In this document: piece after piece, positions 15,085 through 27,835 of the stretch
Numbering within the stretch: position 1 is the stretch's first letter
How the letters are laid out: every line of letters starts with the position of its first letter
Assembly (NCBI RefSeq): GCF_964340395.1
Contig: NC_135555.1
Span: 5,658,501-5,722,500, forward strand
Source: Glandiceps talaboti
Taxonomy: Eukaryota; Hemichordata; Enteropneusta; Spengelidae
Direction of reading: 5' to 3'
Length of the DNA stretch: 64,000 bases
Made by a program: the position numbers and the translations under genes
Notes under the pieces: generated by a model
What the model saw: only the letters and a program-made list of their open reading frames with translations
Databases searched by the model: none
What the model was told of the DNA's origin: nothing

Positions 15085-15950
15085 CATTTGTAGTCATTGT
15101 CCTGTCCAGTCTATCGGTACCTACATTGTATAACTGACACCATTTCACCACTACAACATTTGTAGACATTGTACTGTCCTGTCTATCGGTACCTACATTG
15201 TATGACTGACACCATTTCACCACTACAACATTTGTAGACATTGTCCTGTCCAGTCTATCGGTACCTACATTGTATAACTGACACCATTTCACCACTACAA
15301 CATTTGTAGACATTGTCCTGTCCAGTCTATCGGTACCTACATTGTATGACTGACACCATTTCACCACTACAACATTTGTAGACATTGTACTGTCCAGTCT
15401 ATCGGTACCTACATTGTATAACTGACACTATTGCACTACTACAACATTTGTAGACATTGTCCTGTCCAGTCTATCGGTACCTACATTGTATAACTGACAC
15501 CATTTCACCACTACAACATTTGTAGACATTGTACTGTCCAGTCTATCGGTACCTACATTGTATAACTGACACTATTGCACTACTACAACATTTGTAGACA
15601 TTGTCCTGTCCAGTCTATCGGTACCTACATTGTATGACTGACACTATTGCACTACTACAACATTTGTAGACATTGTCCTGTCCAGTCTATCAGTACATAG
15701 TGATAGCTGACAACATTGCACCTCTACAACATTTGTAGACATTGTCCTGTCCAGTCTATCAGTACCTACATTGTATAACTGACACCATTTCACCACTACA
15801 ACATTTGTAGACATTGTCCTGTCCAGTCTATCGGTACCTACATTGTATAACTGACACCATTGCACTACTACAACATTTGTAGACATTGTCCTGTCCAGTC
15901 TATCAGTACATAGTGATAGCTGACAACATTGCACATCTACAACATCATAA
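15085..15950. repeat. 72-bp minisatellite, 12 copies
   Basis: The CTATCGGTAC/CTATCAGTAC core recurs about every 72 bp (15111, 15183, 15255 and so on to about 15901). Each unit also has CATTTGTAGACATTG and ACCTACATTGTATAACTGAC. Two unit variants (CCATTTCACC versus CTATTGCACT) are interspersed, indicating higher-order amplification. The unit length keeps minus-strand frames open for 96-130 codons as a 24-residue repeat, probably without coding meaning. Confidence 0.95.
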
Positions 15951-17888
15951 TTTTCTGTTATAATTAATATTCTGTATGTGAGTACTTTTATGTGGATATT
16001 AAGTATAAAATGTATCTATAAATCTCCCTGGGTTACCAGCATATTGTACTAGGGTTCCCACTCTTGTTTTAAATGGGGAACATGTAAATTTGCATAGATT
16101 TCCCCATAAATTAACAGGGTTCTAAAACCTCACCAGAGTTAGTCGTTGAATTGTGAAAAGCTGAAAATTGCATGTGTGCATATTTATGTATTATTAAGTC
16201 ACATGCTGTCTGTTCAAAATTGGTTTGTTGTACAATGAACAGGGACTAATCAATTTTAATAGAATCTTCTAAAAAAATAGTGCACAAAAAATTTTGAACA
16301 GAGATGTAAGGATGTAATGTTTTAAAGAAGCCTAAAAAAGAAGAAGTGAAATATATTTTGATTTTCTGATCACTTTATGATTGTTACTTGAAACATTATT
16401 TATATTTGAGATTCTTTTTGCATCGCAGTATTTGTAAAAGCTGCTGAGAAGTAAATGATAAAAATATCACTCTGTATTTGGAAAACTTTCTCTCACTAGT
16501 ATATTCACAAACATTCAACGCTGCGTGGAAAAATTTATCACGACTGTTTGTTTATGGAAAACGTCCAGGGTTTTGTTTCAACAAGCTATATTTGGTCAAC
16601 AGCCAATAAAAACACGTCAACGTGGACATTTTGTCTTGGATATGAATCTACGTTATCATATTTTAATGAGAATGAATCTTGATGGGTCGTCAGGTAACAT
16701 CTCTGAAATAGCTTGAGGTCAGACAGCTGGATAGGACGGCTCTTCTGCCAAACAAGAACCGTAGTAAAAAAACACTTCACAATACATATGGTGTGTCATT
16801 ATAATTACGGCCAGTTATTTTTAGACAGGAATCCAGACAGCCTAGAATTTTTTCATATTTCTCTGAGTATATGGTATAAACATCATGCTATCATCAATAT
16901 CAGAATGTCAAGCTAGTCAAACAATTTGATTCACCCAAAATAGCAAGAATTTTGAAGAGCTTTGGAGTTGGAGTTGTCAGTAGGATGACACTTGAATTAC
17001 GGGATAGATACTTGAATTATGAGATTTAGTATAAGAGTGAACTATGACCATTATTACATTGCAACAGAGACATATATAGTCGTCATTAGTAAGGAGTATG
17101 TCGGTAAACGATACCTTATGCACAGCAGATATGACTAATTTATGTCATCTTAGAATAATGCAAATATTAAAATATTATTAACATACATGAACTATAAACA
17201 GATTTAGTGTTAGTTGTTGTAAATTGTGATGAAGGTACTGTTCTGATAACATTTAACTCAAGTGGTTTTAAGTACATTGCAATTGTCATGTATGGCTATC
17301 ATCCATCTAGATCACATTAATGATCCTCTACAGTAAGAAAACCTGGCTGCCCTGTCTAAGATTTCTGTTACTAGAAATTCTTTAGATACTGGTTTACATA
17401 TATGTTTTATATAACATACAAGCAGTTTTAAGTTTTTTGTTTAGATACTTAAGTGAGACATAAAGTAATCTATGCACATAAATGGAAATGGAACAAATAT
17501 CATTCTTTCCTTAAGAAATTACAAATTAGTAGCAAAGACCTTCCAGGTTGGAAAAAATTGTTGTATTCTTGTAAACAAAAAAGTTTGTAAGTAGTTTGGA
17601 ACATGAACAATTGCAAAGAACCAGTAGTGGAAAAAAAAGTGATAAAGTGATTTGTCAACTTAGGTATTATTTTCCATTCCTTTAATAAATAAAAGGTAAA
17701 TGGCAAAACATGATGCAAAAGTTCACACTAGTTCACACATGAAAAAAATACCACTAGATGTATCCTTTCTATTAAACTATGAAAAATGAATACCATAGAA
17801 GTTAGAAGTTTATCAGTCAAACTCAAAATAAAAATTACATATTACTTTTTTTTAAAAACATGAAGGTGCACCACAATATACACATAAC
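15951..17888. other. Non-coding stretch with a CpG-rich pocket at 16.5-16.8 kb
   Basis: Mostly AT-rich and CpG-poor, but 16515-16810 holds about eleven CpGs and overlapping short frames on both strands (16525-16716 +, 16586-16780 -). I do not recognise a protein in either. It may be an unmethylated regulatory pocket. Confidence 0.5.
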
Positions 17889-17991
17889 ATAATGATGATG
17901 ATGGTGGTGATGATGATGATGATGATGATGATGATAAGGACGATGGCGAGGATGATGACAATGGTGGTGGTGGTGGTGGTGGTGGTGGTTG

Positions 17992-18052
<61 letters not shown>
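17889..18052. repeat. Compound (GAT)n-(GGT)n-(GAT)n trinucleotide array
   Basis: ATG/GAT triplets flank an internal GGT block (about 17960-17990). Long poly-His and poly-Ser frames on the minus strand are artefacts of the triplet repeat. Confidence 0.96.
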
Positions 18053-19604
18053 AACGACATAATGTAATACCCAATTGCTAAATCTTTAGGTCATACTAGG
18101 ACAATTAGTTTACATTATGTGAATACTATTTGAAATTGATAAATCTTATCATCTAGTGTGCATATAAATTCACTTCCAACCTACCCTGCCCCCTCTATGC
18201 TGGTATGAGTTCTCAACTGGGATTAGGATGTTTCCTCTTTAATCTAACTATGTAGAAATTTCATAATGGATCACTCAACTTTGACCCCAATTGAATGTGC
18301 TACTACAAATTATACTCCGGTGTCTGCATTGTAATGTGAATTATATTTAAATTTATGAGCATGCAATGAATCAAATAATTCAAAAATGTTGTGCAACATT
18401 TCAATATTATATATAAATGCATCCAGGTACCCTAGTACAATAATTATTAACAGCTATGAGTGGTGTGCCTTTTTCACGCCACTTGTTAAATTCGCGTACT
18501 TCCCACCCACGTCATTGTTTGTCATTTATGGACGTCGCCCGTATGCCACATATATAGCATTGCAGAGTCATGGTATGTCATTTGTTTATTTGCTATTGAC
18601 AGGGTCAGACACACTGTAGGTTGTACTGTGAGGTTAAAGTTCAAGCTGCTCACTTTACTGGTTACCGTCCTCAAAATAGCATGGTATCATGCTTTATCAT
18701 CACAGCTGGAGATAATTCGGAATGAATGAAATAATTAACACCGACAAATATGCAGAGGATTTCTAATTTGTCCATTCAATACATGCGAAAGATACAAGGT
18801 TTAATATTTCCAAATTCGACCCAAATATGGGGCAATAATTAAAGAGCTTAATAAGCATGTAACTGTGAATACACAATGTGATATATTGGCGCTGGCCTTG
18901 AGGCATAAAGTGGTCAAACACAGTTGGTTTCTGATACCCTAGTGAGAAATTTTCTTAGCAATGTTGGATCAGTCTGTTTTATTTCACCACTGCTTTTAAA
19001 CCTTGTTGATATTTGTATTGTCTACTGATTAAAAATTAATGAGAAAACTTTAATTAATTTTATGTAAATGTTATCATAATGACAAGTGAAAAATATTGTT
19101 TCATTGTATTTGAGTTGTCAGTATACTAAGTATTTCTATGTCTAAAAATGATATTTTGGTTAAAAAATATATTTTAAGTTTGTAATGAATAACTAATGTT
19201 ATGATGTTAATTTTATATACCTACATTGTATATATCTATATATATATCTATATGTACAATTTATATAAACTATATGTATACATACAATATATACATGCAA
19301 ATTATATATATAATATACTAATTATTTATTTATTATTTATTTTTTAAGTATTTTATCATTTTACATCGATAAGAACAATCTAAATTATTATAAGCCACTT
19401 ATCAGTTTTTGTATTTGCATGTAACCACAGTCATGTATGTTAACTTTGTAATCGGTGAAATATGTATCTCTCAAATTGATTGGGTTTGTGGAATGTTCGA
19501 TTGTCCGCATGAAAATAACTTGATATGAAGCAGTCCAAATATGTGTGTGGTTTGAGTCATGAGCCATGTAGAAGTCACTGTGCGTAACGCCAGTAGTTAC
19601 TTAA
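18053..19604. other. Non-coding stretch with a CpG-rich pocket at 18.47-18.9 kb
   Basis: 18470-18900 is unusually CpG-rich for this half of the window and contains CCACGTCA at 18507-18514, the reverse complement of the TGACGTGG (UPRE/CRE-like) motif. 19220-19330 is TATA-rich low-complexity DNA. No protein recognised. Confidence 0.5.
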
Positions 19605-19610
19605 ATGCAG

Positions 19611-19791
19611 ACTATTATGTATCAATGGCAGCCTGTCAGTGTGGCCCATACTACACGACCTTTCACCTTTGCCTCTCTGGAGAAATCCTTCCCACAAGGC
19701 CATAGTGTGTCTGCTGCATCTATCCTGGCACACATGTGGATATTTTTAGTGCAGCTGATAAGTATATTCAGTCATGGCGGAGTATGCAATG
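19611..19791 (+). other. Possible non-coding or alternative exon
   Basis: A locally GC-richer segment preceded by a weak acceptor (AAATGCAG at 19603-19610) and followed by a strong donor GTAAGTAT at 19792. An open frame runs through it, but the peptide is not recognised. It could be an upstream untranslated exon of the ataxin-1-like gene, since mammalian ATXN1 has several. This is speculative. Confidence 0.15.
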
Positions 19792-19883
19792 TAAGTATCC
19801 ACTTCGTGCTCAATAGTAACTTAACTTTCTCAACTTTTTACACCATTCATCCAACAAATGCAGGAGTGAACTTAATGGTCTAA

Positions 19884-22800
19884 TATTCAAGAGTTTATAG
19901 TATCATGGGCTAGTTGTCAATTTGTAAGCTGCATAAAATGGCTTTAAATGAAGTTAGAGTAAGAATGTGGATGGCATGTAGTTGTAAGTAGCAAGTGCCT
20001 AGAGAGTTTTAATGTTACGTATGCTACCAGCACATACAGGTTTTAGATCCTGGTACTTTTGGTAACTTTGACCAGCTGATTTCCTGGCTAACAATTCTGT
20101 GGCCTAGACCTAGGGCAAAGATGAGAAATAGTTAACTTTCTAGTGTTGCAGTCATTGTTTATGAGGCTCTGGCTGGACTTGGGACTTGAAAGTTGTGTAG
20201 AAACATTACTGATTACTGACTGCCCTGGTTTCATGTACAGCAGTGGAAATATCTTGCTTCAGATCAAATAATTTCCTAAGTTGCAGACTACAAATCATGA
20301 AAGCCATATCATTCTACCATCATATTAAATTGCTGACATTTTTACAATCTTTTGGTCTACACTAAGGTGTGAGCTAGTAAGTAGTATTGTGCCTCAACTT
20401 TGAACAGTGACAGTATGAAATGTAAGACCATATATAGCCTTGATGTTCAGCTCTACCATGTTGTTGTCCTTTTGTAATTTAAGATTTATTTGGTAGAGTA
20501 CAGGCTATCTTACATAGCACAGTATTAAAAGATGTTGTGAGATTCATTCAACTTTTTTTACTCCATTGTGCTTTCAATTCGATGTGATGTATCGATAATA
20601 TCAGATGCAATCTAAACAGATCAGAAAGTTTCAGAAATATCAGCAATTAATCGTTAATGTTTGTTGAATGATTTACCCAGCTGTTGTGACTAAGTATACT
20701 AACTACATGGATATACTAAGACACTGCAGGTCTGACAGTGTTTGCATGCTTGTGTCGACATGAGTTAATTATTCCTTATACTGTGCCAAATAGTGCAGAT
20801 ATCAGACTAATACAATTAGAATACGGAAATTAATGGAAAACGTTATGTCAATAAATGTGCATGTAGTCTAGTTTGTCGTCATGAATAATCAATACTAATT
20901 TATATATTAATTATTAACAAATTACCAACAAGTACTTTGTATGTGTTGGATATTGTTGATAGTTGATCCTGATTCACTTTCCAAGTTGTTAAAGTCACAT
21001 TTCATGATATTGAAAGTGTAGGTTTACCAAATTTACATAGTATTAGGTGTGTTAGTTTCTAGATCTGATACACGTAATGCAAGTGTGTTGCATATATGAG
21101 TTGTAAGTGTAAACAATTTGTATTTGGATATTGAAATAATACTTAACGTACATGTACCACATGAAATCTCAATGTTTATCATCATAGTTTTGCAGTCAAT
21201 GAATTATAAGTTGTATATATACACAAGTTAGGAATGTGATTATTTTAAAAGGCATAACAAAAGTATAGTACCATTCAAGCTGCCTAATCTGTTTACTTGC
21301 TACTATCAAGTGAAAGTTTGACTAAAGACCACCTTTGAAGTGACACTATGTAAATAAAAGTTTAGTACAATATTGTAGTGTGCATTATACAGGATCATAA
21401 AATGTTTATGAGAAATTGTACCAGTGACCAGCATTTCTATATCTATACTTAACTTTTAACTTCACCCCTCTTTCATTGATAGCAAATTATCCTTGAGTTA
21501 TAGTACACTGAAAGCGCTAACACTATGTGGATTGTATAATCCTGCCAGGTAGTTAAGTCATAGGGGGTTAAAGAATTAATCTGACAGCTCATTCTGTCAT
21601 TACCATTTCCATTAATGAGAATTTTATTTTAATTATAATTTAATATTTATTTAATGAAAATCTGTAGCATTGGGCAAGAAATACAAAGTTGTAGATTTAG
21701 TCCATACATATGTAGACATTGATGCATGGAAAAGTTTTGATAGTTTGGCCTTGTATAGTTGCAAGCCATCTGTTCTGTGGTAGGTCATATTTTCAAAGTT
21801 CTTGTCTTTATTTACCGTCTAATGAAGTAGTTATGTTGTTTAATAACAAAAATATTTACCTTTGGTGTTTAGGCAATTGTTTAATGCTTTAATAGGAATA
21901 CTACCATCAAAGTTTTGTGGCTTTCTTTTCCTAATCATTTAACCCTAAAGTAAGATGTGTTGACATCAAACAGAGTATTTTTGAGAAGATATAAAGAAGT
22001 TTGGTCATGAAGCCTTCATTTCTCAAACTACCTGCTGAAGGTTTAAAAATATTATTGGCAAGAAAAACATTTTCCAGGGGAAAAGATTTTCCTAGGATCA
22101 TTTCAGTCCATAAGTAACTTAAGGGTGGTAAAGTAAACTTTTGAATCGTGGCCAAACTACTCCTTGTGCATTTTGAAAAGCACATGGGAAATGACAGAAA
22201 CTTTAATATGCAGGGTACGCATAAACAAATATTAATCATATTTCTGTGAGTGATGAGTCATCTGTAGTTGAATCTAAGTTTCTTTATCTAGTAAATGTTT
22301 TAATGTAGTCCTGGCATCTCTGATCTACTCAGACATTCAAGATATGAAATCCAGAGCAGCATCTTCCTGTGAATGAAATATCAATCTGCAAATGATGAGT
22401 GTGTTCAAAGATTATGATGAATTATTACTGAGTTTTACAGTCTCAAAATGCTATGGAATATTGTATAAACCGATTGTAATTGAAAAAGGTTGTTTTGTTT
22501 AAATTCTCAGTTATTAAAGTCATTGTCTTGTTTAACTGAAATGTTTGCTTTCATCAATGATGGAAAGAATGCTCTCTAGACTGAGTGACCAACGTCAGTT
22601 ATGCCAGTCATGGTTTTTTAACGAGACATTCTACTTTCTAGTTTAATTTTGTGGATGACTCATTCTTTTGATGTAATGCCTCGAGTGGTCAGTGTGATGA
22701 TCAGTGCCTTGCATACTGCACGTCACCCATTGATGGATGTCTTCTGTACAGTGTTAAATGTTATTAAGATAAAGTGAGGCCACAGTAATGCCCGATTCCT

Positions 22801-23699
22801 AGGAGATATGTACTACTATTACAGTACAAGCAACAACGGCCATGACATTTATGACCAGTTGTGTAGAGGCCAGTTACAGTGAAGAATCTTTTGCACTCTG
22901 CAGCCTATAATACATATTGCATTTTTAAAGGCCAGGGATTAGATCCCAGGTTGTCGCATTAGTGGTATCTTATCAGAGGAACCAAAGGAGATTACTCTTT
23001 TGTTCGGACAAAATTTTCCTATAGCGCTGCCAGACAGCTTACCCCTAATTCTTAATCCTAACCCAAAATGTGTCTTTAAATCATGGTTAAATGGATATCT
23101 ACATGTATACTGAAGAATTAATTATACATGGATTTGCATTCCTCAAAAAGTTCTGGAAAATCCTTGAATTTAAATCACTCCTGCAAAGTCCAAGAAAGGC
23201 ATAGGAAAGTTGAATATTATCTAGAAATCCCTTGAAAGTTAAAAGTAAGAAATGATATTCCATAAAATATTGAAAAGTTCCAATACCCAAAAAAAATAAA
23301 TTGCTTGGTATTACAAATTAAATTGTAGTCTGCTTGCTAGATGAACTATAAAAGTACTAGTGGAAGACGACATTACAAGTAGTCAACCATAGACATTTCT
23401 GGAAAATGACTCAAGTGAGTCTCCTTGAAAGTTGGTTGACTTTATAAGTGCGGTAATCATGTCTGTTATAACTACAAACCAGGACTGTTTACATTTATGA
23501 CATACATATATAGCAGTCTTGTATTCTACATGTATACCACTTTAATCAAGTAACTTAATGTAAAACTTCTCAGCTTAGTTGATGACATTTATATTGGGTG
23601 GTCGTGGTCCACAAGTCATACAGTATTTATTTTGATTGTCAGTTTCTTTCCTAAATTTAGAATTATTTGACACATATATGTACCTGTCACTATCATAAA
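19884..23699. other. Non-coding stretch, nothing recognised
   Basis: About 3.8 kb of AT-rich, strongly CpG-depleted sequence; 20041-20520 contains no CpG at all. A 102-codon minus-strand frame at 21931-22239 shows no recognisable domain. A segment near 22927-22965 (AAGGCCAGGGATTAGATCCC) resembles one near 41464 and may be a decayed dispersed repeat. Confidence 0.55.
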
Positions 23700-23752
23700 T
23701 TCTGAACAAATTTCCACCTGCCGATAAATTCTGAACAAATTTCCACCTGCAG
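23696..23752. repeat. 29-bp tandem duplication
   Basis: ATTCTGAACAAATTTCCACC is followed by TGC twice in immediate succession, the copies separated by a short CGATAA join. The near identity of the copies indicates a recent local duplication. Confidence 0.85.
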
Positions 23753-24446
23753 ACGACAAGTAAGTTTTGGTCAAACAATAAGTTATTGAATAACAATTTG
23801 TGGTGCTCATTGTTTTTTTTTGGTGAGAATGGACAGACAACTGTCTATTTGAACTTAAATCTGATCACACAAGCAATTGTTTACATTTAGTATATGCCAC
23901 TTGAATCACGTATCATATATACAGTAGTTAGATGGAATCATTTTCAATTAATACAAAACGTATTTAGATAGTAACACCATTTTCAAACTGTGGAGGCCCA
24001 ATTTTGTAAAAAGTTGATAAAAATTAAAATTGCAAGCAATATAGAATGTGTGTTAGTCTGCATGCTCATTAAAGCCAACACAATTGTAAGTCAACACTGG
24101 CAAGCACAGCCTTTCACCATTACCTCCACACATTTAACCCTAACATGACCTTGTGGAATAAATTTTATTTCCATGACAGAGAATGTTTAGAATGTACTAC
24201 TTGTTGTGGATGAGACTAACATTGAAGAGTTGAACTTTTATCCTACAATACTTTCTTGCTATTTTTATGTTCCTCAAGGATTTGCCCTGTCAAATCTTGG
24301 ACATTGATATTAACACAAATTTATCTTCATATGTTGACATATTTTGGATGCTGCCACTTGCCTGGCTTATATCTCAGTCTACACATGTGGCCCATTAGAT
24401 GTTGTTTATGTAGACCCTCTGCAATAGTAATAAATACCAACCCCAA

Positions 24447-24930
24447 GTGTCTAGTGACCAGAGTGTGTGTGTTTCGCTAGATGTCATGTCCATCAACCCA
24501 TCTCCATGTGTCTAGTGACCAGAGTGTGTGTGTTTCCCTAGATGTCATGTTTATCAACCCATCTCAAAGTGTCTAGTGATTAGAGTGTGTGAGTGTTTCC
24601 CTAGACATCATGTCCATCAACCCATCTCCATGTGTAGTGATCAGAGTGTGTGAGCGTTTCCCTAGACACCATGTCCACCAACCCATCTCCACGTGTCAAG
24701 TGACCAGAGTGTGTGCGTGTGTTTCCCTAGATGCCATGTCCATCAACCCATCTCCATGTGTCTAGTGACCAACGTGTACGGTGTACGTACTTCCCTGGAT
24801 GTCTTGTCCATCAACCCATCTCCATGTGTCTAGTGACCAGAGATTGTGTGCTTCCCTAGATATCTTGTCCATCATCCTATCAAAACTGTGTGTGTGTTTC
24901 TGTAGACATTAATGTCCATCAACCCATCCG
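24447..24930. repeat. 61-bp minisatellite, about 8 copies
   Basis: Units begin GTCTAGTGACCAGAGTGTG and continue with TTTCCCTAGATGTCATGTCC and ATCAACCCATCTCCATGT. The period is about 61 bp (starts at 24449 and 24510). Small indels arise mainly in the GTGTGT core. Confidence 0.93.
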
Positions 24931-26767
24931 GGCAGGATTAATACAGCAATGGTTGACATATATAATTGCCATGGTTCAGTGCTAGTTTCAATGCCTAACA
25001 GATATGAGCAAATGTACTTTACATATACATGTACTAAATATTTGTAAATAAATCACACATTATTAATGGATTTTGATTTTAATTGATACAACAGGATTTT
25101 TCTCATAGATTAAGTGTAAAATTATTTGGTTGTTGCCAAATATTTCCTTAATACAATAATAAGAATTTATTTAACAAGAGACAGATTTCAGCAAAGAATA
25201 TTCCAAACAGAAGAAGGGTACATTACGTATTTTTACCCTTTCTTCTACAGGGTATAGTAACTTTATTGATTTACTTTAGGCCAATGTAAATGAACAGTGC
25301 AATACCCCACACCACTTACATGTATATGATATTAGATGAGAACAGGTTGGGCAGCCATTAAACATTTTCTCATGCCTCAATGACTTGTTCAGTGATACAT
25401 TTACAAATATTTTACATCAGATAGCTTTATATAAATCAAACAAACTATTTATACCTGTAAAGAGCATCATTTAATATGACGTTTGTCGTTTGTTAAAACC
25501 ATAAAACGGTCGCCAACAGCTTAATACGCAAGGTGTTAGCATGTACATATGGTGGTTAAGTGCATGCAAAGAAACAGATGGAGTGAAAAGTCCCAGAATA
25601 ACCATTGTGATGAAAACTATGTTGAACTACTTTCTGAAGTAATTTGTGTAGGAGGATATGGTGATAAGATCAAGACTTTAGACTACTTAAAAGGAGTGTT
25701 AAACCACACAGGACAGTGAGTCATACTTCGTGTCCCTCACACCTATACACAACAGTGTTATATTTAGCAACTACTTGTAATACTACAGCTATATATCCTA
25801 CTTACACTGTACAAACGGGTTTAGGCATAATAATCTCTTTTGCATTGAGTTTGACATTAAGCTACCAGCTGACTTCAAGGTCTTATACATGTAAATAGAT
25901 TGGCAAGTTTATTAGTAAACATAATGACACGGCTATAAAATACTGATTTTCACCGCAATGGAAAACTTACCCAAAATAAAGAGTTTCTTTTTCACCTAAT
26001 GATTTGTTTGTCTAGTATAGATATATTTTCGGAACTCTTTGATCTAGGAATGTAAATAAAGCAAAAGAATTTTTCCCCTGAAGTGAAATTATATTATTTT
26101 ATACTATAGATGTTCTTCCACAGTCTATTGAAACTGTGTTTGTTTTAAGTTTGTTTTTGTTATTATAGGATTAGAAATTTAGTGGAATATAGAAATTCTG
26201 ATTTGATGTAATGTTACATTGTGAAGCTGAGCATATGGGACATGATTCATGATTCTAATTTTGTGTGTAAGGGTGGCTTTAGTCAATTCTATATTGTCCA
26301 TCATAACAATTAACATTGGTTGGTCCAAAAAGTTTTTTTTAAGTCTGTGTACATGTTCGTGATACTTTAAACATTCTGAATGACTTACAAATGACAATTT
26401 GTGGGGTTGCCAATCAGTGACTTGACTTTTTTCTTCTTCTAATTCTGTCATAGAGGGCATGTTTTTTTATTATTATTTAACCAGATTGAAGAAACATAGA
26501 AACAACTACCGTAAGGCTGTCATAAGGGATCAAAACTTTTTACTATAGAACAAGATGTTCTAATTTGATTAAAACTGATATTCTTTTTTTTCCTTTTTAC
26601 AACAAATACATGCAATGATCATGCAATATAAATTCATTGCAGAGTCTTTGAATATTCCATATCTACCAATATGAAGATAACATCAAGATAAGGATAAGAT
26701 CAGCATGGGGGTATTATTTTCCATTTTTTTGATAATTTTTTTAAAATTTTTACTGTAACTTGTGTAA
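24931..26767. other. Non-coding stretch, nothing recognised
   Basis: AT-rich sequence. A 93-codon minus-strand frame at 26179-26460 has unremarkable composition but no recognisable domain, and I do not call it a gene. Confidence 0.5.
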
Positions 26768-27140
26768 GGCCTAATAAAAAAAAATTATGTGGTTCAGGTT
26801 ACACTCAATTTTAGAGTAGGTGGGGTAGGTAGATTTTTTATTCTATTTTATTCTATTTTTTTCTGTGTGAGTGTCTAGTTCAGGTTTTCCATTGTTTTCC
26901 AAATGGTGTGTGTTGTTTATTTCTTCCTATCAGATGTACAGCCATTACAGATTGGAAGAACAGTTTTAGAGTGTCTTTTTAAGTTGATGTCAGTTTCCGC
27001 ATCCACTCTTTCTCATGAGACTTCACAATTTGTGCAATTTTATTATTTTTTTCTCAAATGCATAAAAAAAAGTTTAGGGCCGGCAGTGAAAAGCTAGGTG
27101 GGGTCAGGTAACTGGAACCAAACAATTATTTTTTTAGGCC
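26768..27140 (+). mobile_element. Harbinger-like MITE, copy 1
   Basis: A 373-bp element flanked by direct TAA trinucleotides (26765-26767 and 27141-27143). Its ends are inverted repeats beginning GGCCTAA, then an A-run, then TGTGGTTC / TTTGGTTCC about 25 bp in. A second copy in the opposite orientation lies at 57550-57920, and the two align over their whole length. The 3-bp TWA target duplication and GGCC-type termini are typical of PIF/Harbinger non-autonomous elements. No transposase is encoded; the 64-codon frame at 26903-27097 is internal to the element and not a gene. Confidence 0.8.
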
Positions 27141-27143
27141 TAA

Positions 27144-27735
27144 ATGAGCAACCAATTGTTATGTACATGTACAGTGACTGGTGATACTGTCGCTAACACT
27201 TTGATGTATGTCAACACAATAATATAATCAAATCAAATTTGTTGGAAAACCTATAAAAGTGAAACTTGTTTTTGTTTTTTTTAAGCTTGTTTTTGTTATC
27301 ACTGCTCATAAATCTAAAAGGAAAATACAAATAGAAGACTATGAAAACAACACCCTCAGGGTCCAATACATAGTTGAGGATTCCTACATGCACATACATG
27401 TATCATGAAGTACTCCCTTCAGACATAGAGTGAAAGACTACAGCAGTGCCTGAGGTTATATTTTGTCAAATGAATTAGTTCTATACCAAAATATTGAATT
27501 AATTTAGGCAAAACTGAGCAAAATTGTTTGATTCCGATAACATGACTTCAGAATGGGACTTAAAAACAAAAACAAAATGTGTAGTGTCTATGTCTTAAAC
27601 TAATAGTCAAGTTATTGGAAACACACAATTATTTGTATTTGATCTTATTCATTTGTAGTACAAAAATGTATTAATATCATCCTAGCAGTAGTGGGTTTGC
27701 TAAAAATCTTTTTTTTTCTTTCTTTCTTTTTTTCT
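27144..27735. other. Non-coding stretch, nothing recognised
   Basis: AT-rich sequence ending in a T-rich TTTC run at about 27700-27733. Confidence 0.6.
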
Positions 27736-27763
27736 AAATGCATATAGAGTGCAAATGTGAACA

Positions 27764-27835
27764 ATTTGCATATACAATGCAAATGTGAACAATTTGCATA
27801 TGATATGTAATGCAATTTGCATATATAATGCAAAT
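27764..27835. promoter_or_regulatory. Cluster of five octamer (ATGCAAAT) motifs
   Basis: Perfect POU-octamer sequences lie at 27764-27771, 27777-27784, 27792-27799, 27815-27822 and 27828-27835, alternating in orientation. They are part of a short imperfect tandem repeat (ATGCAAATGTGAACAATTTG), so the motif count may come from repeat expansion rather than selection. Confidence 0.35.

Noticed and set aside
16320-16350. KKPKKEE-like segment considered as the missing N-terminal KKR exon of the ataxin-1-like gene
   Set aside because: Does not match the CLPPKKR motif and has no fitting donor in phase 1.
17835-18074. Poly-His and poly-Ser frames
   Set aside because: Trinucleotide repeat artefact.
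21931-22239. 102-codon minus-strand frame
   Set aside because: Hydrophobic, low-information composition without a known domain or flanking exon signals.
26179-26460. 93-codon minus-strand frame with protein-like composition
   Set aside because: No recognised domain, no splice context I trust, and within CpG-depleted AT-rich sequence where chance frames of this size occur.
26903-27097. 64-codon frame
   Set aside because: Entirely inside the MITE and not preserved in the second copy.
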